NCBI RefSeq assembly: GCF_023168145.1
Contig: NZ_BQYK01000011.1
Location: forward strand, 39,361 to 76,119
Source: Sporosarcina sp. NCCP-2222
GTDB lineage: Bacteria; Bacillota; Bacilli; Bacillales_A; Planococcaceae
Length of the DNA: 36,759 nt
Direction: 5' to 3'
Shown: piece after piece, positions 24,264 through 31,729 of the stretch
Layout: the number at the start of each line of letters is the position of its first letter
Numbering within the stretch: position 1 is the first letter of the stretch
The notes under the pieces: model-generated
Told to the model about the DNA's origin: nothing
The model's input: the letters and a program-made list of their open reading frames with translations, nothing else
Database searches by the model: none
Program-made: the position numbers and the translations under genes

Positions 24264-25099
24264 TACCAGTCTCATTAACTATTGCTGGTTCAGACAGTGG
24301 CGGCGGTGCGGGCATACAAGCGGATTTAAAAACATTTCAAGAGCTCGGTACGTTCGGAACATCCGTATTAACCGCCATTACGGCTCAAAACACACTAGGT
24401 GTTCATGCGGTTCAGCCCATAGAATCTGACATCGTGGCGGCTCAGCTCGATGCAGTCCTTTCGGATTTCACGGTAGGTGCTGCGAAAACGGGAATGTTGC
24501 TCTCTGCCGATATTATTAAAGCCATTGCAGAGACATTGCGCAGTTATCCATCCTTTCCACTTGTCATTGACCCGGTCATGATCGCAAAAGGGGGTGCCTC
24601 CCTGTTAGAGCAATCAGCAGTCGAAGCGCTCAAGGAATATCTGCTTCCAAACGCGGCTGTACTGACGCCGAATATACCGGAAGCGGAAGTGTTAACGGGC
24701 CTGCCCATCCATACCCTTACAGATATGGAACGTGCGGCGAATCAACTGCTTCAAATGGGAACACAAGCGATTGTAGTAAAGGGCGGACATCGAAAGGAGA
24801 CGGAATTTGCGGAGGATCTTTTTATTAGCAACACGGGGGTACGCTTTTTACTACGAACGAAACGGATTGAAACGAAGGACACCCATGGAACTGGATGCAC
24901 GTTCGCAGCTGCCATCACGGCAGAATTAGCAAAAGGAAAGCCAGTAAGCGAAGCGGTAATGATCGCGAAATATTTCATCCAAGCAGCGATTGAAGATGGC
25001 CTATCCCTCGGAAACGGTCATGGGCCGACGAACCATGCAGCATTCCGTTTGCGTGGCCATGACTTGTCGAGAGGAGTGGAATTGATTGAAAAACAATGA
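24260..25099 (+). CDS. thiD: Hydroxymethylpyrimidine / phosphomethylpyrimidine kinase
   Basis: 279 residues. It has SLTIAGSDSGGGAGIQADLKTFQELG near 5-30, TAITAQNTLGVH, VIDPVMIAKGGASLL near 101-116, LTPNIPEAEVLTG and the anion-hole motif DTHGTGCTFAAAI near 206-219. ThiD phosphorylates HMP and HMP-P to HMP-PP. The N-terminal GSDSGGGAGIQAD and GTGC motifs distinguish it from pyridoxal kinase only by context, which here is clearly thiamine. It overlaps thiM by four bases and thiE by fourteen. Confidence 0.93.
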   Translation: MIPVSLTIAGSDSGGGAGIQADLKTFQELGTFGTSVLTAITAQNTLGVHAVQPIESDIVAAQLDAVLSDFTVGAAKTGMLLSADIIKAIAETLRSYPSFPLVIDPVMIAKGGASLLEQSAVEALKEYLLPNAAVLTPNIPEAEVLTGLPIHTLTDMERAANQLLQMGTQAIVVKGGHRKETEFAEDLFISNTGVRFLLRTKRIETKDTHGTGCTFAAAITAELAKGKPVSEAVMIAKYFIQAAIEDGLSLGNGHGPTNHAAFRLRGHDLSRGVELIEKQ

Positions 25100-25745
25100 C
25101 TATCTCTTATATTTCATTATGGGATCCAGTAATGCGCAGCAGCCTCTTGACGTGCTCGAAAAAGCGTTGGATGGGGGGATCACCTGCTTTCAGTTACGGG
25201 AAAAAGGACCGGGCTCTCTGCAAGGGCAGGAAAAGTTAGCTTTTGCCCAAAGCTGCCAGCGGCTATGCAAACTATATGGCGTGCCGTTCTTCGTTAATGA
25301 CGACGTTGAGTTGGCGATTGCGCTTGAAGCAGATGGGATCCATGTCGGCCAAGAGGACGAAGAAGCTGGCTCTGTCCGGCGGAGAATAGGTGACCAGATG
25401 CAGCTTGGTGTTTCCGTCCATACCGTGGAAGAAGCTATGGCAGCCCAAACAGCGGGCGCCGCGTACGTCGGAATGGGTCCTGTTTACCCAACCTCTACAA
25501 AATTGGATGCAAAGCCCGTTGCGGGAACAAACATGATAGCTAAAGTCGCCGGCTTGATTCCAGAGCTTCCTATCGTGGGAATTGGCGGCATTACAGCAAC
25601 GAATGCAGCGCCGGTTATCCATGCGGGAGCATCCGGCATTTCTGTCATTTCGGCTATCGCATCAGCCGAAGAGCCACGTCAGGCGACTCTCTTCTTGATG
25701 GAAATACTAGGCCAGGCGTTAAATGAAAGGAATGTTGTTTTATGA
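25086..25745 (+). CDS. thiE: Thiamine-phosphate synthase
   Basis: 219 residues from TTG 25086 with GAGGAGTGG upstream, inside the end of thiD. It has CFQLREKG near 34-41, FVNDDVELAIALEADGIHVGQEDE near 69-92, YVGMGPVYPTSTK near 126-138 and IVGIGGITATN near 163-173. These are the phosphate and Mg2+ sites of ThiE. It joins HMP-PP and THZ-P to thiamine phosphate, the last step before TPP. It overlaps thiW by four bases. Confidence 0.94.
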   Translation: MKNNDYLLYFIMGSSNAQQPLDVLEKALDGGITCFQLREKGPGSLQGQEKLAFAQSCQRLCKLYGVPFFVNDDVELAIALEADGIHVGQEDEEAGSVRRRIGDQMQLGVSVHTVEEAMAAQTAGAAYVGMGPVYPTSTKLDAKPVAGTNMIAKVAGLIPELPIVGIGGITATNAAPVIHAGASGISVISAIASAEEPRQATLFLMEILGQALNERNVVL

Positions 25746-26236
25746 ACACCCGGAAGCTCGTTCTCATGACGGCGTTCATCGGAATCGCAGTCGCTGGATC
25801 TGTTTTTATTTCCTTCCCCGCCGGAATTGCACGTGCTTATCCTATTCAACATGCTGTCAATGTCATTGCTGCCGTCCTATTGGGCCCGTTGCCGGCTGTC
25901 ATGATTGCATTCCTCACTGGCCTGATCCGCGTGTTAACTGGAACCGGCTCTCTTCTCGCCTTCCCCGGAGGCATGATCGGCGCCGCATTGGCCGGTCTGC
26001 TGTATCAAAAATCAGGGAAAGCCTGGATGGCAGCCATCGGCGAAATGATTGGCACCGGCGTAATCGCTTCATTACTAGCCGTACCGTACGCCGCCCTTCT
26101 CATGGGAACTTCTGTAACCGCCCTATTTTTCATGCCACCGTTCCTCGTCTCCAGCATAAGCGGCGCCCTCTTAGGCGTCCTGGTAGCCGTGCGCTTGGAA
26201 CGAATGCCAATCGGCCATAAAATCCAAAGTTACTAA
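25742..26236 (+). CDS. thiW: Predicted thiazole ECF transporter S component ThiW
   Basis: 164 residues, with five or six hydrophobic segments. The N-terminal half has GIARAYPIQHAVNVIAAVLLGP near 31-52 and LTGTGSLLAFPGGMIGAALAGLLY near 62-85, characteristic of the ThiW family. ThiW proteins are predicted substrate-capture subunits of energy-coupling-factor transporters, always linked to thiM-type genes and TPP riboswitches, and are thought to bring in hydroxyethylthiazole. The shared ATPase and T component are not in this window. It is the last gene of the operon, with a terminator directly after. Confidence 0.85.
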   Translation: MNTRKLVLMTAFIGIAVAGSVFISFPAGIARAYPIQHAVNVIAAVLLGPLPAVMIAFLTGLIRVLTGTGSLLAFPGGMIGAALAGLLYQKSGKAWMAAIGEMIGTGVIASLLAVPYAALLMGTSVTALFFMPPFLVSSISGALLGVLVAVRLERMPIGHKIQSY

Positions 26237-26242
26237 GGAGTG

Positions 26243-26280
26243 AAAAAAACCGGAAACCCGTGGAGGGCTTCCGGTTTTTT
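26243..26280 (+). terminator. Terminator of the thiamine salvage operon
   Basis: AAAACCGGAA and TTCCGGTTTT pair across a loop of about 13 bases, with A-run before and T-run after, 7 bases past the thiW stop. Confidence 0.88.
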
Positions 26281-26318
26281 GTTGCTGGTGAGAGCGTTTT
26301 TATTGGAGGCAGGCGGGT

Positions 26319-27165
26319 GAATGCCGATATATCTGGATGAACGCCAATAACTCCGGGCGAACGCCAATAATTCGAGATGAACGCCAGATAACCGGAACGA
26401 ACGCCAGAATAACGAATTGAACGCCAGATAACCGGTACGAACGCCAGAATAACGGATTGAACGCCAGATAACCGGTACGAACGCCAGAATAACGAATTGA
26501 ACGCCAGATAACCGGAACAAACGTCAGAATAACGAATTGAACGCCAGATAACCGGAACGAACGCCAGAATCACGGATTGAACGCCAGATAACCGGTACGA
26601 ACGCCAGAATAACGGATTGAACGCCAGATAACCGGAACGAACGCCAGAATAACGGATTGAACGCCAGATAACCGGAACGAACGCCAGATAACCGGAACGA
26701 ACGCCAGATAACCGGAACGAACGCCAGATAACCGGTACGAACGCCAGATAACCGGTACGAACGCCAGAATAGCGAAATGAACGCCAGATAACCGGTACGA
26801 ACGCCAGAATCACGGATTGAACGCCAGATAACCGGTACGAACGCCAGAATAACGAATTGAACGCCAGATAACCGGAACGAACGCCAGAATAGCGAATTGA
26901 ACGCCAGATAACCGGTACGAACGCCAGAATAACGGATTGAACGCCAGATAACCGGAACGAACGCCAGAATAGCGAAATGAACGCCAGATAACCGGAACGA
27001 ACGCCAGAATATCCGGATTCGCGCCAAATCATCGAGATAAACGCCAAATAATACCGTGCACACGCCAAATTACATCAGACCCTCGCCAAATTACCTCGCT
27101 GTGCGCCAAATAACTCTGAAACCTCGCCAAATATCACCGGTATCCCGCCAAATAACCTGACGAGC
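26319..27165. repeat. 20-bp tandem repeat array of about 42 units (array 2)
   Basis: From 26339 to 27058 there are 36 consecutive units of exactly 20 bases without an indel. Two unit types mostly alternate: A, GAACGCCAGATAACCGGWAC, and B, GAACGCCAGAATAACGRATT (B variants end AGCGAAAT, AGCGAATT or CACGGATT). This gives a 40-base dimer; between 26659 and 26758 several A units run together. Both edges are degenerate. On the left, cores are GAATGCCG and GAACGCCAATAA. On the right the core drifts to CGCCAAAT and spacing becomes 20 or 21 (CGCC starts at 27063, 27084, 27104, 27125 and 27146). The array fills the whole interval between the thi terminator and the 3' end of the gene at 27209. The minus strand lacks stops in all three frames across the core, so long frames appear, but these are a consequence of the repeat. 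Confidence 0.95.
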
Positions 27166-27208
27166 TGGAATGCTTGTCCTTCTCAAAATTCGTAAACGCA
27201 TCACTATA

Positions 27209-27703
27209 TTAATCCCTATTTTCCAGGTTTGTCTCTTCTGCAGCATCCGGCTCGTCCTGTTCGATTTCCATGACCGACAGGCGCACTTCGGGTTGTTCTC
27301 CATCCAATTCCTGCATGATGAAATCCATATTCGCTTGCGGGATATACGATTCAACTTTCACGCCGCCTTCATCCCATAGACCGTGGACGGTAATGGAGCC
27401 GCCCATTAATTCATCCGGATGGCCCGTAAGGATAAATCCTTTGAACATGCCGGGTGCGATGCTGGAAGCACCGTTTGCCACGAATCCTGACCCTTGGATT
27501 TCAACTTGTTGGTCTGTATTGTTTCCGATCCAAAACTCCCTGCCTTCTCCGTATTGTACAGAAAGCAGAGCCTCCTCTTCAGAAATAGCGGTGACAGTCT
27601 CCTCATGAAGCAGTTCGGTGTCCGAAAAACTGTGGTTTTGCCAAGCGACTAGTAATGCAGCTGCGGCAAGCAAAATGCAAAAGCTAAACTTTTTCACGTA
27701 CAA
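27209..27703 (-). CDS. Small membrane-anchored or secreted protein of unknown function
   Basis: 164 residues if it starts at TTG 27703, seven bases after GGAGG. GTG 27697 and GTG 27709 are alternatives. Residues 3-22 form one hydrophobic signal-anchor (KKFSFCILLAAAALLVAWQ). The outside part is acidic, with a beta-rich core (EALLSVQYGEGREFWIGNNT, QVEIQGSGFVANG, FILTGHPDELMGGSITVHGLW) and a Glu/Asp-rich tail. I do not recognise the family. No terminator is visible between its stop and the array at 27165, so its transcript may run into the array in the sense that reads TTATCTGGCGTTC. Confidence 0.65.
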   Translation of the reverse strand: MYVKKFSFCILLAAAALLVAWQNHSFSDTELLHEETVTAISEEEALLSVQYGEGREFWIGNNTDQQVEIQGSGFVANGASSIAPGMFKGFILTGHPDELMGGSITVHGLWDEGGVKVESYIPQANMDFIMQELDGEQPEVRLSVMEIEQDEPDAAEETNLENRD

Positions 27704-27869
27704 GCCCACCCCTCCATAATAAAGTTCCCAAGACGAAGTAGTTTTCTAGTACAGGCTTCATTTTCTACTCTAGTATAAGGTGAGTGGGTGGGAACATTAT
27801 GTCAGTTAACGGAGCTTGTCCTCTTCTATTTTTGATTCTTTATTTACAAATGTATCAAGTTACGTCGAA

Positions 27870-28784
27870 TTAGAAATGTGCCTCTTTATTAAAAAGCCCA
27901 CATCCCTCAATAATCGCCTCTGCACCTAACAAGGTGGCCTCCCATATGGTCGTTCCTGTCCGTTTCATAAATGATTGCACCACATGATAGCCAACCGCAT
28001 AACCGGCTCCCGCTGACAAGCCAACTGGTGGATAACCTTCTTTCTTTGCATGCTCGTCCCCGAACATGTAGGCGCTCACTACTCCAAAGCCTTTTTGGTG
28101 CAGCGCTTCCCCAATTACCGCCATTGAATATTCAAGCTCCTCTGAATCAATAGCAGTCACCCACGGGCCAAGATGCCTTTCGCCATAGAGGGCAGTAGCA
28201 AATGAATCCGCCAATCCTTCAATCACCAAATACTCTCCTACTGTAATGTCACCATGATTCCAATCAAAATAGGAGAAATATAAATTATGATGAAATTCAT
28301 GGGCTATTAAAGAAGAAAAACGCGGAATATTATAGTCGTTCGGATCTATCATCGCGATTACGTATCCGGGAATGCCTCCAAAGCCTGTGTAGCCATTTTG
28401 GTTTTGTAATTTCTCATGATCGGCGAGATAAACACCGAATCGGATCATCTCCTCCTTTAATCGTAATCCGTGTTCTGCAGAGATGGCGACACAATGCTCA
28501 ATTGTCTCTTCCGCCACTTTCAGCGCATCCATCTCTTTTAATTTCTGTAACGCCGATTGCCCTGTCTTCCCGTCATGAATGCCGGCAAACCCTAGCATTT
28601 GCGAAGCCATCAAGACATCATAGCCATTCTTTTCCCTTGCCTTCAACGGGACACCGATCAGCTTCCACATCTTTTCAAACGGCCTCATCATGGAATAGCT
28701 AAAATAGTTTTCCCGCTCCTCGTTCGTATGCAGGGCGAATAATGTATCATACTGCTCAATTGTATTTTCAATCATGATTTTCAC
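27870..28784 (-). CDS. DUF2268-type predicted zinc protease
   Basis: 304 residues from GTG 28784 with AGGTGAAGG upstream; ATG 28775 is an alternative. The gluzincin-like motif is LIAHEFHHNLYF, with His162, Glu163 and His166. A second conserved block VIEGLADSFATALYG provides Glu189 as the probable third zinc ligand. This arrangement and the C-terminal GAGYAVGYHVVQSFMKRTG fit the DUF2268 family (YjaZ-like) of Bacillus. There is no signal peptide, so a cytoplasmic location is expected. The substrate is unknown. It is flanked by unrelated genes and is probably monocistronic. Confidence 0.85.
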   Translation of the reverse strand: MKIMIENTIEQYDTLFALHTNEERENYFSYSMMRPFEKMWKLIGVPLKAREKNGYDVLMASQMLGFAGIHDGKTGQSALQKLKEMDALKVAEETIEHCVAISAEHGLRLKEEMIRFGVYLADHEKLQNQNGYTGFGGIPGYVIAMIDPNDYNIPRFSSLIAHEFHHNLYFSYFDWNHGDITVGEYLVIEGLADSFATALYGERHLGPWVTAIDSEELEYSMAVIGEALHQKGFGVVSAYMFGDEHAKKEGYPPVGLSAGAGYAVGYHVVQSFMKRTGTTIWEATLLGAEAIIEGCGLFNKEAHF

Positions 28785-28876
28785 TTTTCCTTCACCTCAT
28801 TTATTCGAATAAATTCTCTATCTCCTTTCCATCGTAAAGAATTACGTAACGGGAGAGTCAAGGGGATTTATCGAAA

Positions 28877-28900
28877 CAAAAAAGCCACCCACGGGTGACT
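28877..28900 (-). terminator. Orphan terminator-like hairpin
   Basis: On the minus strand AGTCACCC and GGGTGGCT pair and are followed by TTTTTTG. No recognisable gene lies upstream on that strand between 28900 and 29038, so it either ends a short unannotated transcript or is a leftover. The rest of 28785-29038 shows no feature I can support. Confidence 0.45.
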
Positions 28901-29038
28901 AATGCAATTGATTTATGATAAAAAAATGAAAATTACTCAGTGAAAGTATTGCTGCATAGGTACAGTTCCCCTTGCACCCGGCTGATGCATACGTGAAAAT
29001 AGAACAGCACTACAGAAATCATATTGAGAGGTATACAT

Positions 29039-29680
29039 ATGGATGGAACTTCCCATTTCGTTATCGGCTTGGCGGCAGGCGCATTCGCCGGCTTTCAAGC
29101 ATCCCATGATCCCGTCGCCATTTCAGTTTGCACGGCGATCGGCGGTATTTCTGGTTTAGCGCCTGACCTTGATACGAACGGACTGGCCAGCAACCGGATC
29201 ACTGTTTCCAAGAAGGTCGCGCAAGCAATAATGCAGCTAATTGGAATCAGCGTCTTTCTTCTCATTACATACCGTTTCCTAACAGACGGCCTTTCCACAT
29301 CGTTACTAGTATATGGTGCAATCGGACTCGTCTTGCTGATCGTGTCACGCCTCATTACGCAGCGGCGAATTCTTACATTAACAGGCATTCTCGTCATGCT
29401 TCTCGGATTTGTCCTGCACCAATCGATCGGCATTCTACTGGCTGGAAGTTACATTATCATCGCATCGTTCCTTCCACACCGTTCCTACACCCATTCATTG
29501 CTGGGGGCGGCGTTTTACGGATTCATTCTAGTCCAATTCCATAATCAATGGCCAATGGAAGGCATGGTCGCCGCCGGGCTTGCGGGCTACGCAAGCCATC
29601 TGGTCGCCGACATGAAAATCCTGCCGATGAACCGGCGAGGCGTCAAATGGTTCGCTCCTATTTGGAAACGGGAGTTTTGA
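29039..29680 (+). CDS. YdjM-like membrane-bound metal-dependent hydrolase
   Basis: 213 residues from ATG 29039 behind GAGAGG. The longer start at 29024 would include that site. It has four or five hydrophobic segments. Conserved polar positions are MDGTSHFVIGLAAGA (His6), GLAPDLDTN near 40-48, LPHRSYTHSLLGA near 143-155 and YASHLVADMKI near 185-195. The spaced His/Asp residues are those of the DUF457/YdjM family, annotated as membrane-bound, metal-dependent hydrolases and linked in E. coli to the SOS response. The reaction is unknown. It ends at a clear hairpin. Confidence 0.82.
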   Translation: MDGTSHFVIGLAAGAFAGFQASHDPVAISVCTAIGGISGLAPDLDTNGLASNRITVSKKVAQAIMQLIGISVFLLITYRFLTDGLSTSLLVYGAIGLVLLIVSRLITQRRILTLTGILVMLLGFVLHQSIGILLAGSYIIIASFLPHRSYTHSLLGAAFYGFILVQFHNQWPMEGMVAAGLAGYASHLVADMKILPMNRRGVKWFAPIWKREF

Positions 29681-29688
29681 TCGGAAAT

Positions 29689-29715
29689 AAAAAAGAGTCG
29701 TGAAGACTCTTTTTT
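29689..29715 (+). terminator. Terminator, probably bidirectional
   Basis: AAAAGAGTC and GACTCTTTT pair across five bases, flanked by A-run and T-run. It serves the YdjM-like gene on the plus strand and the remnant at 29736 on the minus strand. Confidence 0.85.
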
Positions 29716-29735
29716 CATCTGTAAAATATCTACTC

Positions 29736-30173
29736 TTATTGCGCATAATCACCACTATAATTGACAAGCGAGCATTCTACCACGCCTGAGATACTTGCTA
29801 ATTTTTGCATGAAGGACGTGTTGTCGTCCCGAAGTATAAGTTCTAAAGTCAGTTCCGCATATCCTTTGCGGACGTTTTTTGATTTCAATGTAGTGTTCAG
29901 CTTACGTAAATGGTCACGGAGCTCATCGGCCGCTTCCTCTTCATGACGTATTATGAGCAAATAAGACTGCTGACGAAGTTTCTTTTTTGAAAGAAGGGCC
30001 AGTGTGATTCCGATGATAACGGAACCATAATGGCCAGAGGATACATATGGGCACCACTTGCAATACTTGCTGATATTGCCCAAAACATAAATAGGACTTA
30101 ACAAATAGATATTTTCAGTGAAACCTTTGAGGGAGAGGAGCGGCGTTATATCAACTTGGCCCAAAAGAGACAA
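29736..30173 (-). pseudogene. Remnant of a DUF4956-type membrane protein gene
   Basis: The open frame of 145 codons is a mosaic. Its first 25 residues (LLGQVDITPLLSLKGFTENI) resemble the N-terminus of DUF4956 proteins, and residues from about 49 (GSVIIGITLALLSKKKLRQQ) to the end match the last helix and soluble C-terminal domain. Between them, the characteristic helix LFMFWAISASIASGAHMYPL is present only in another frame (about 30033-30098). A one-base loss near 30024-30028 (ATTATGGTTCC) separates it from the next part. The first transmembrane helices and the RTAIKDP-type loop seem deleted at about 30095-30110. DUF4956 genes usually sit next to a VTC-domain/CotH pair, and none is here. The gene is very probably dead. 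Confidence 0.7.
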
Positions 30174-30315
30174 AATTTACTCTTTTAAAATCTTCTGAAC
30201 CTGTTTAAAATTCCTTATTACTTTGATACGTTACTCAAAATAATCAAGTATGAAAATACCGCATCGGGGAACAGTAAAATGTACATCAAAGATAATATTG
30301 GAGGAATGCAAAGTG

Positions 30316-30951
30316 ATGAAGAAAACAACATCTATTTCAGGAGTTTTACTAGCCGCAGTATTAGTTCTAGGAGCTTGCGGAACGACGAACGATAAAACGA
30401 CTGGCACATCGGGCACTACAGAACCAAATAATTCAGGTACGACTAATTCAGGCATGAATAATTCAGATACGAATAACTCAGGTATGAATAATTCAGGTAC
30501 GAATGATTCGACAACGACGGATACAACTGACAATGCGGAAACTCATACAAATGCCCCTTCTACAAACGGAACAGGCAATGCACCTGAAGTTGACCATTCT
30601 GTCATGAATGATCAGTGGAGCAAGCTTGATTATGTCGATTTCGATTTGAGTGTTGATTATGGGCAAACAAAAGAATCTTCAAAAGAGGTTGAAATTGAAG
30701 TCGAGGAAGAAAGCGGTATGTTAGATGCAAAGTGGAAGGACGAGCGAAACAATCAGATCTTCAAAGGCCAAGATGCGTTTAATCAGATCTATCCGAAACT
30801 TGAAAAGCTAAAAATCACCAAGGATATGAAGAAAGAAGAAGTCATCAAACAAGTGCTCAAAGAATTTGACCTGCCAAACGATTATAAGAAATTTGACTTG
30901 GAAATCAAATTCCGCGACAACACTAAAATCGAGTTTGAAGACCGTAAATAA
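30316..30951 (+). CDS. YusW-like lipoprotein with Asn/Thr/Ser-rich linker
   Basis: 211 residues from ATG 30316; GTG 30313 is equally well spaced from GGAGGA. It has a lipoprotein signal with LGAC and Cys21. A low-complexity linker from about 22 to 90 contains repeated NNSGT/NNSGM/TNNSG segments, encoded by near-identical 15-18 base DNA repeats (30430-30510). The C-terminal domain (about 103-211) has LDYVDFDLSVDYG, IEVEEESGMLDAKWKDE, AFNQIYPKLEKLKI and VLKEFDLPNDYKKFDLEIKFRDNTKIEFED. This fits the YusW family of Bacillus lipoproteins, of unknown function. The linker length probably varies between strains. Confidence 0.82.
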   Translation: MKKTTSISGVLLAAVLVLGACGTTNDKTTGTSGTTEPNNSGTTNSGMNNSDTNNSGMNNSGTNDSTTTDTTDNAETHTNAPSTNGTGNAPEVDHSVMNDQWSKLDYVDFDLSVDYGQTKESSKEVEIEVEEESGMLDAKWKDERNNQIFKGQDAFNQIYPKLEKLKITKDMKKEEVIKQVLKEFDLPNDYKKFDLEIKFRDNTKIEFEDRK

Positions 30952-30972
30952 TATGAACCGCTGCCTAAAATG

Positions 30973-31025
30973 AACTGCACCCCAATTGTTAGACACCATC
31001 TAACAATTGGAGGTGCAGTTTTTCT
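30973..31025 (+). terminator. Strong terminator after the YusW-like gene
   Basis: AACTGCACC-CAATTGTTAGA pairs with TCTAACAATTG-GGTGCAGTT, a stem of about 20 pairs with one small bulge, followed by TTTT. Confidence 0.9.
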
Positions 31026-31105
31026 ATTCGTTATTTAAATGAAACAGAAAAAATGAATGAAACCATTTAACCCCTGCCCCGTAAAGGAGAAAAGGGGTGA
31101 ACGTG

Positions 31106-31729
31106 ATGCAGTCATTTTTACCATCTGAATCTACAGTGGCAGTTGCCATACTATTGCTTGCCGGACTTCTAGGCGTCCTTCTCCTTACTGCGTACTTTCG
31201 TAAGAAACTTGAGAAAAAAGAAGCGATTGACAAGTTGCCAGGCCAATTTTTCATTCCCGCAGAAAGCATGAGCACGCCTGCGACTCTCGCTTATGTCAAA
31301 AATGGAATCTTCTCGCCGTATATGACAGCCGCAGCCTTTATGGAATTGCTCCGAAAAGGGCTGATACGTGAGATTTCAGAAGGGCAGTATGAACTTGTAA
31401 GCCGGGATGTTGATCACCCTCATGAGGAATTGCTACTCTCGCTGCTATTCGAACGAGTGAATTATGGGGCACCGGTATTTCATTTGAGCGACATAAAGTA
31501 TTTTATTGAATATCAAACGAACGATCTTCTTTTTCTGGAAGCCCACAAAGCCTGGCACAAGGAAGTCAAACGAGAAGTCCACCTATCTCTTGTGTTCAAT
31601 ACGAATGCCCTGTTGCGTTCCTGGCTACTTGCCATTTCTTTAATTTCAGGAAGTGTGGCATCAGTTTGTAGTATGGCCGGGTTGATTGGACATTCAGCCG
31701 CCGCATGGACGATTTCTTCCATGCCATAA
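31106..31729 (+). CDS. DUF2207-like membrane protein, 5' part of a split gene
   Basis: 207 residues from ATG 31106 with AAAGGGG eight bases upstream; GTG 31097 is an alternative. A transmembrane helix lies at about 9-30. A cytoplasmic region follows (LPGQFFIPAESMSTPATLAYV, MTAAAFMELLRKGLIREISEGQYEL, HEELLLSLLFERVNYGAPVFHLSDI), which resembles the middle of DUF2207/YciQ-type proteins. A second hydrophobic stretch is at 175-200. The frame ends in ...HSAAAWTISSMP. The family normally continues with a transmembrane helix and a C-terminal domain, which lie in the -1 frame from 31705. The large extracellular N-terminal domain of DUF2207 is absent, so this is a short family version. Confidence 0.6.
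   Translation: MQSFLPSESTVAVAILLLAGLLGVLLLTAYFRKKLEKKEAIDKLPGQFFIPAESMSTPATLAYVKNGIFSPYMTAAAFMELLRKGLIREISEGQYELVSRDVDHPHEELLLSLLFERVNYGAPVFHLSDIKYFIEYQTNDLLFLEAHKAWHKEVKREVHLSLVFNTNALLRSWLLAISLISGSVASVCSMAGLIGHSAAAWTISSMP

Noticed and set aside
25723..26220. 165-codon plus-strand frame overlapping thiW
   Set aside because: It is a shadow in another frame, rich in Arg, His, Cys and Trp. The thiW frame has the family motifs and couples to thiE by a four-base overlap.
26130..27068. Long minus-strand frames (312, 179 and 95 codons) that look like WRS/YLAF repeat proteins
   Set aside because: All three minus frames are open because the 20-base unit has no stop on that strand. They lack ribosome-binding sites, overlap thiW antisense, and read the same peptide in each frame.
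26319..27165. CRISPR array
   Set aside because: Units are 20 bases with no constant direct repeat of 24-40 bases separated by unique spacers of similar length, and the variable halves fall into only two main types. No cas gene is nearby.
31705..31729. Programmed -1 ribosomal frameshift in the DUF2207-like gene
   Set aside because: No X-XXY-YYZ heptamer at the overlap and no obvious downstream stimulatory structure. A lost base is simpler.
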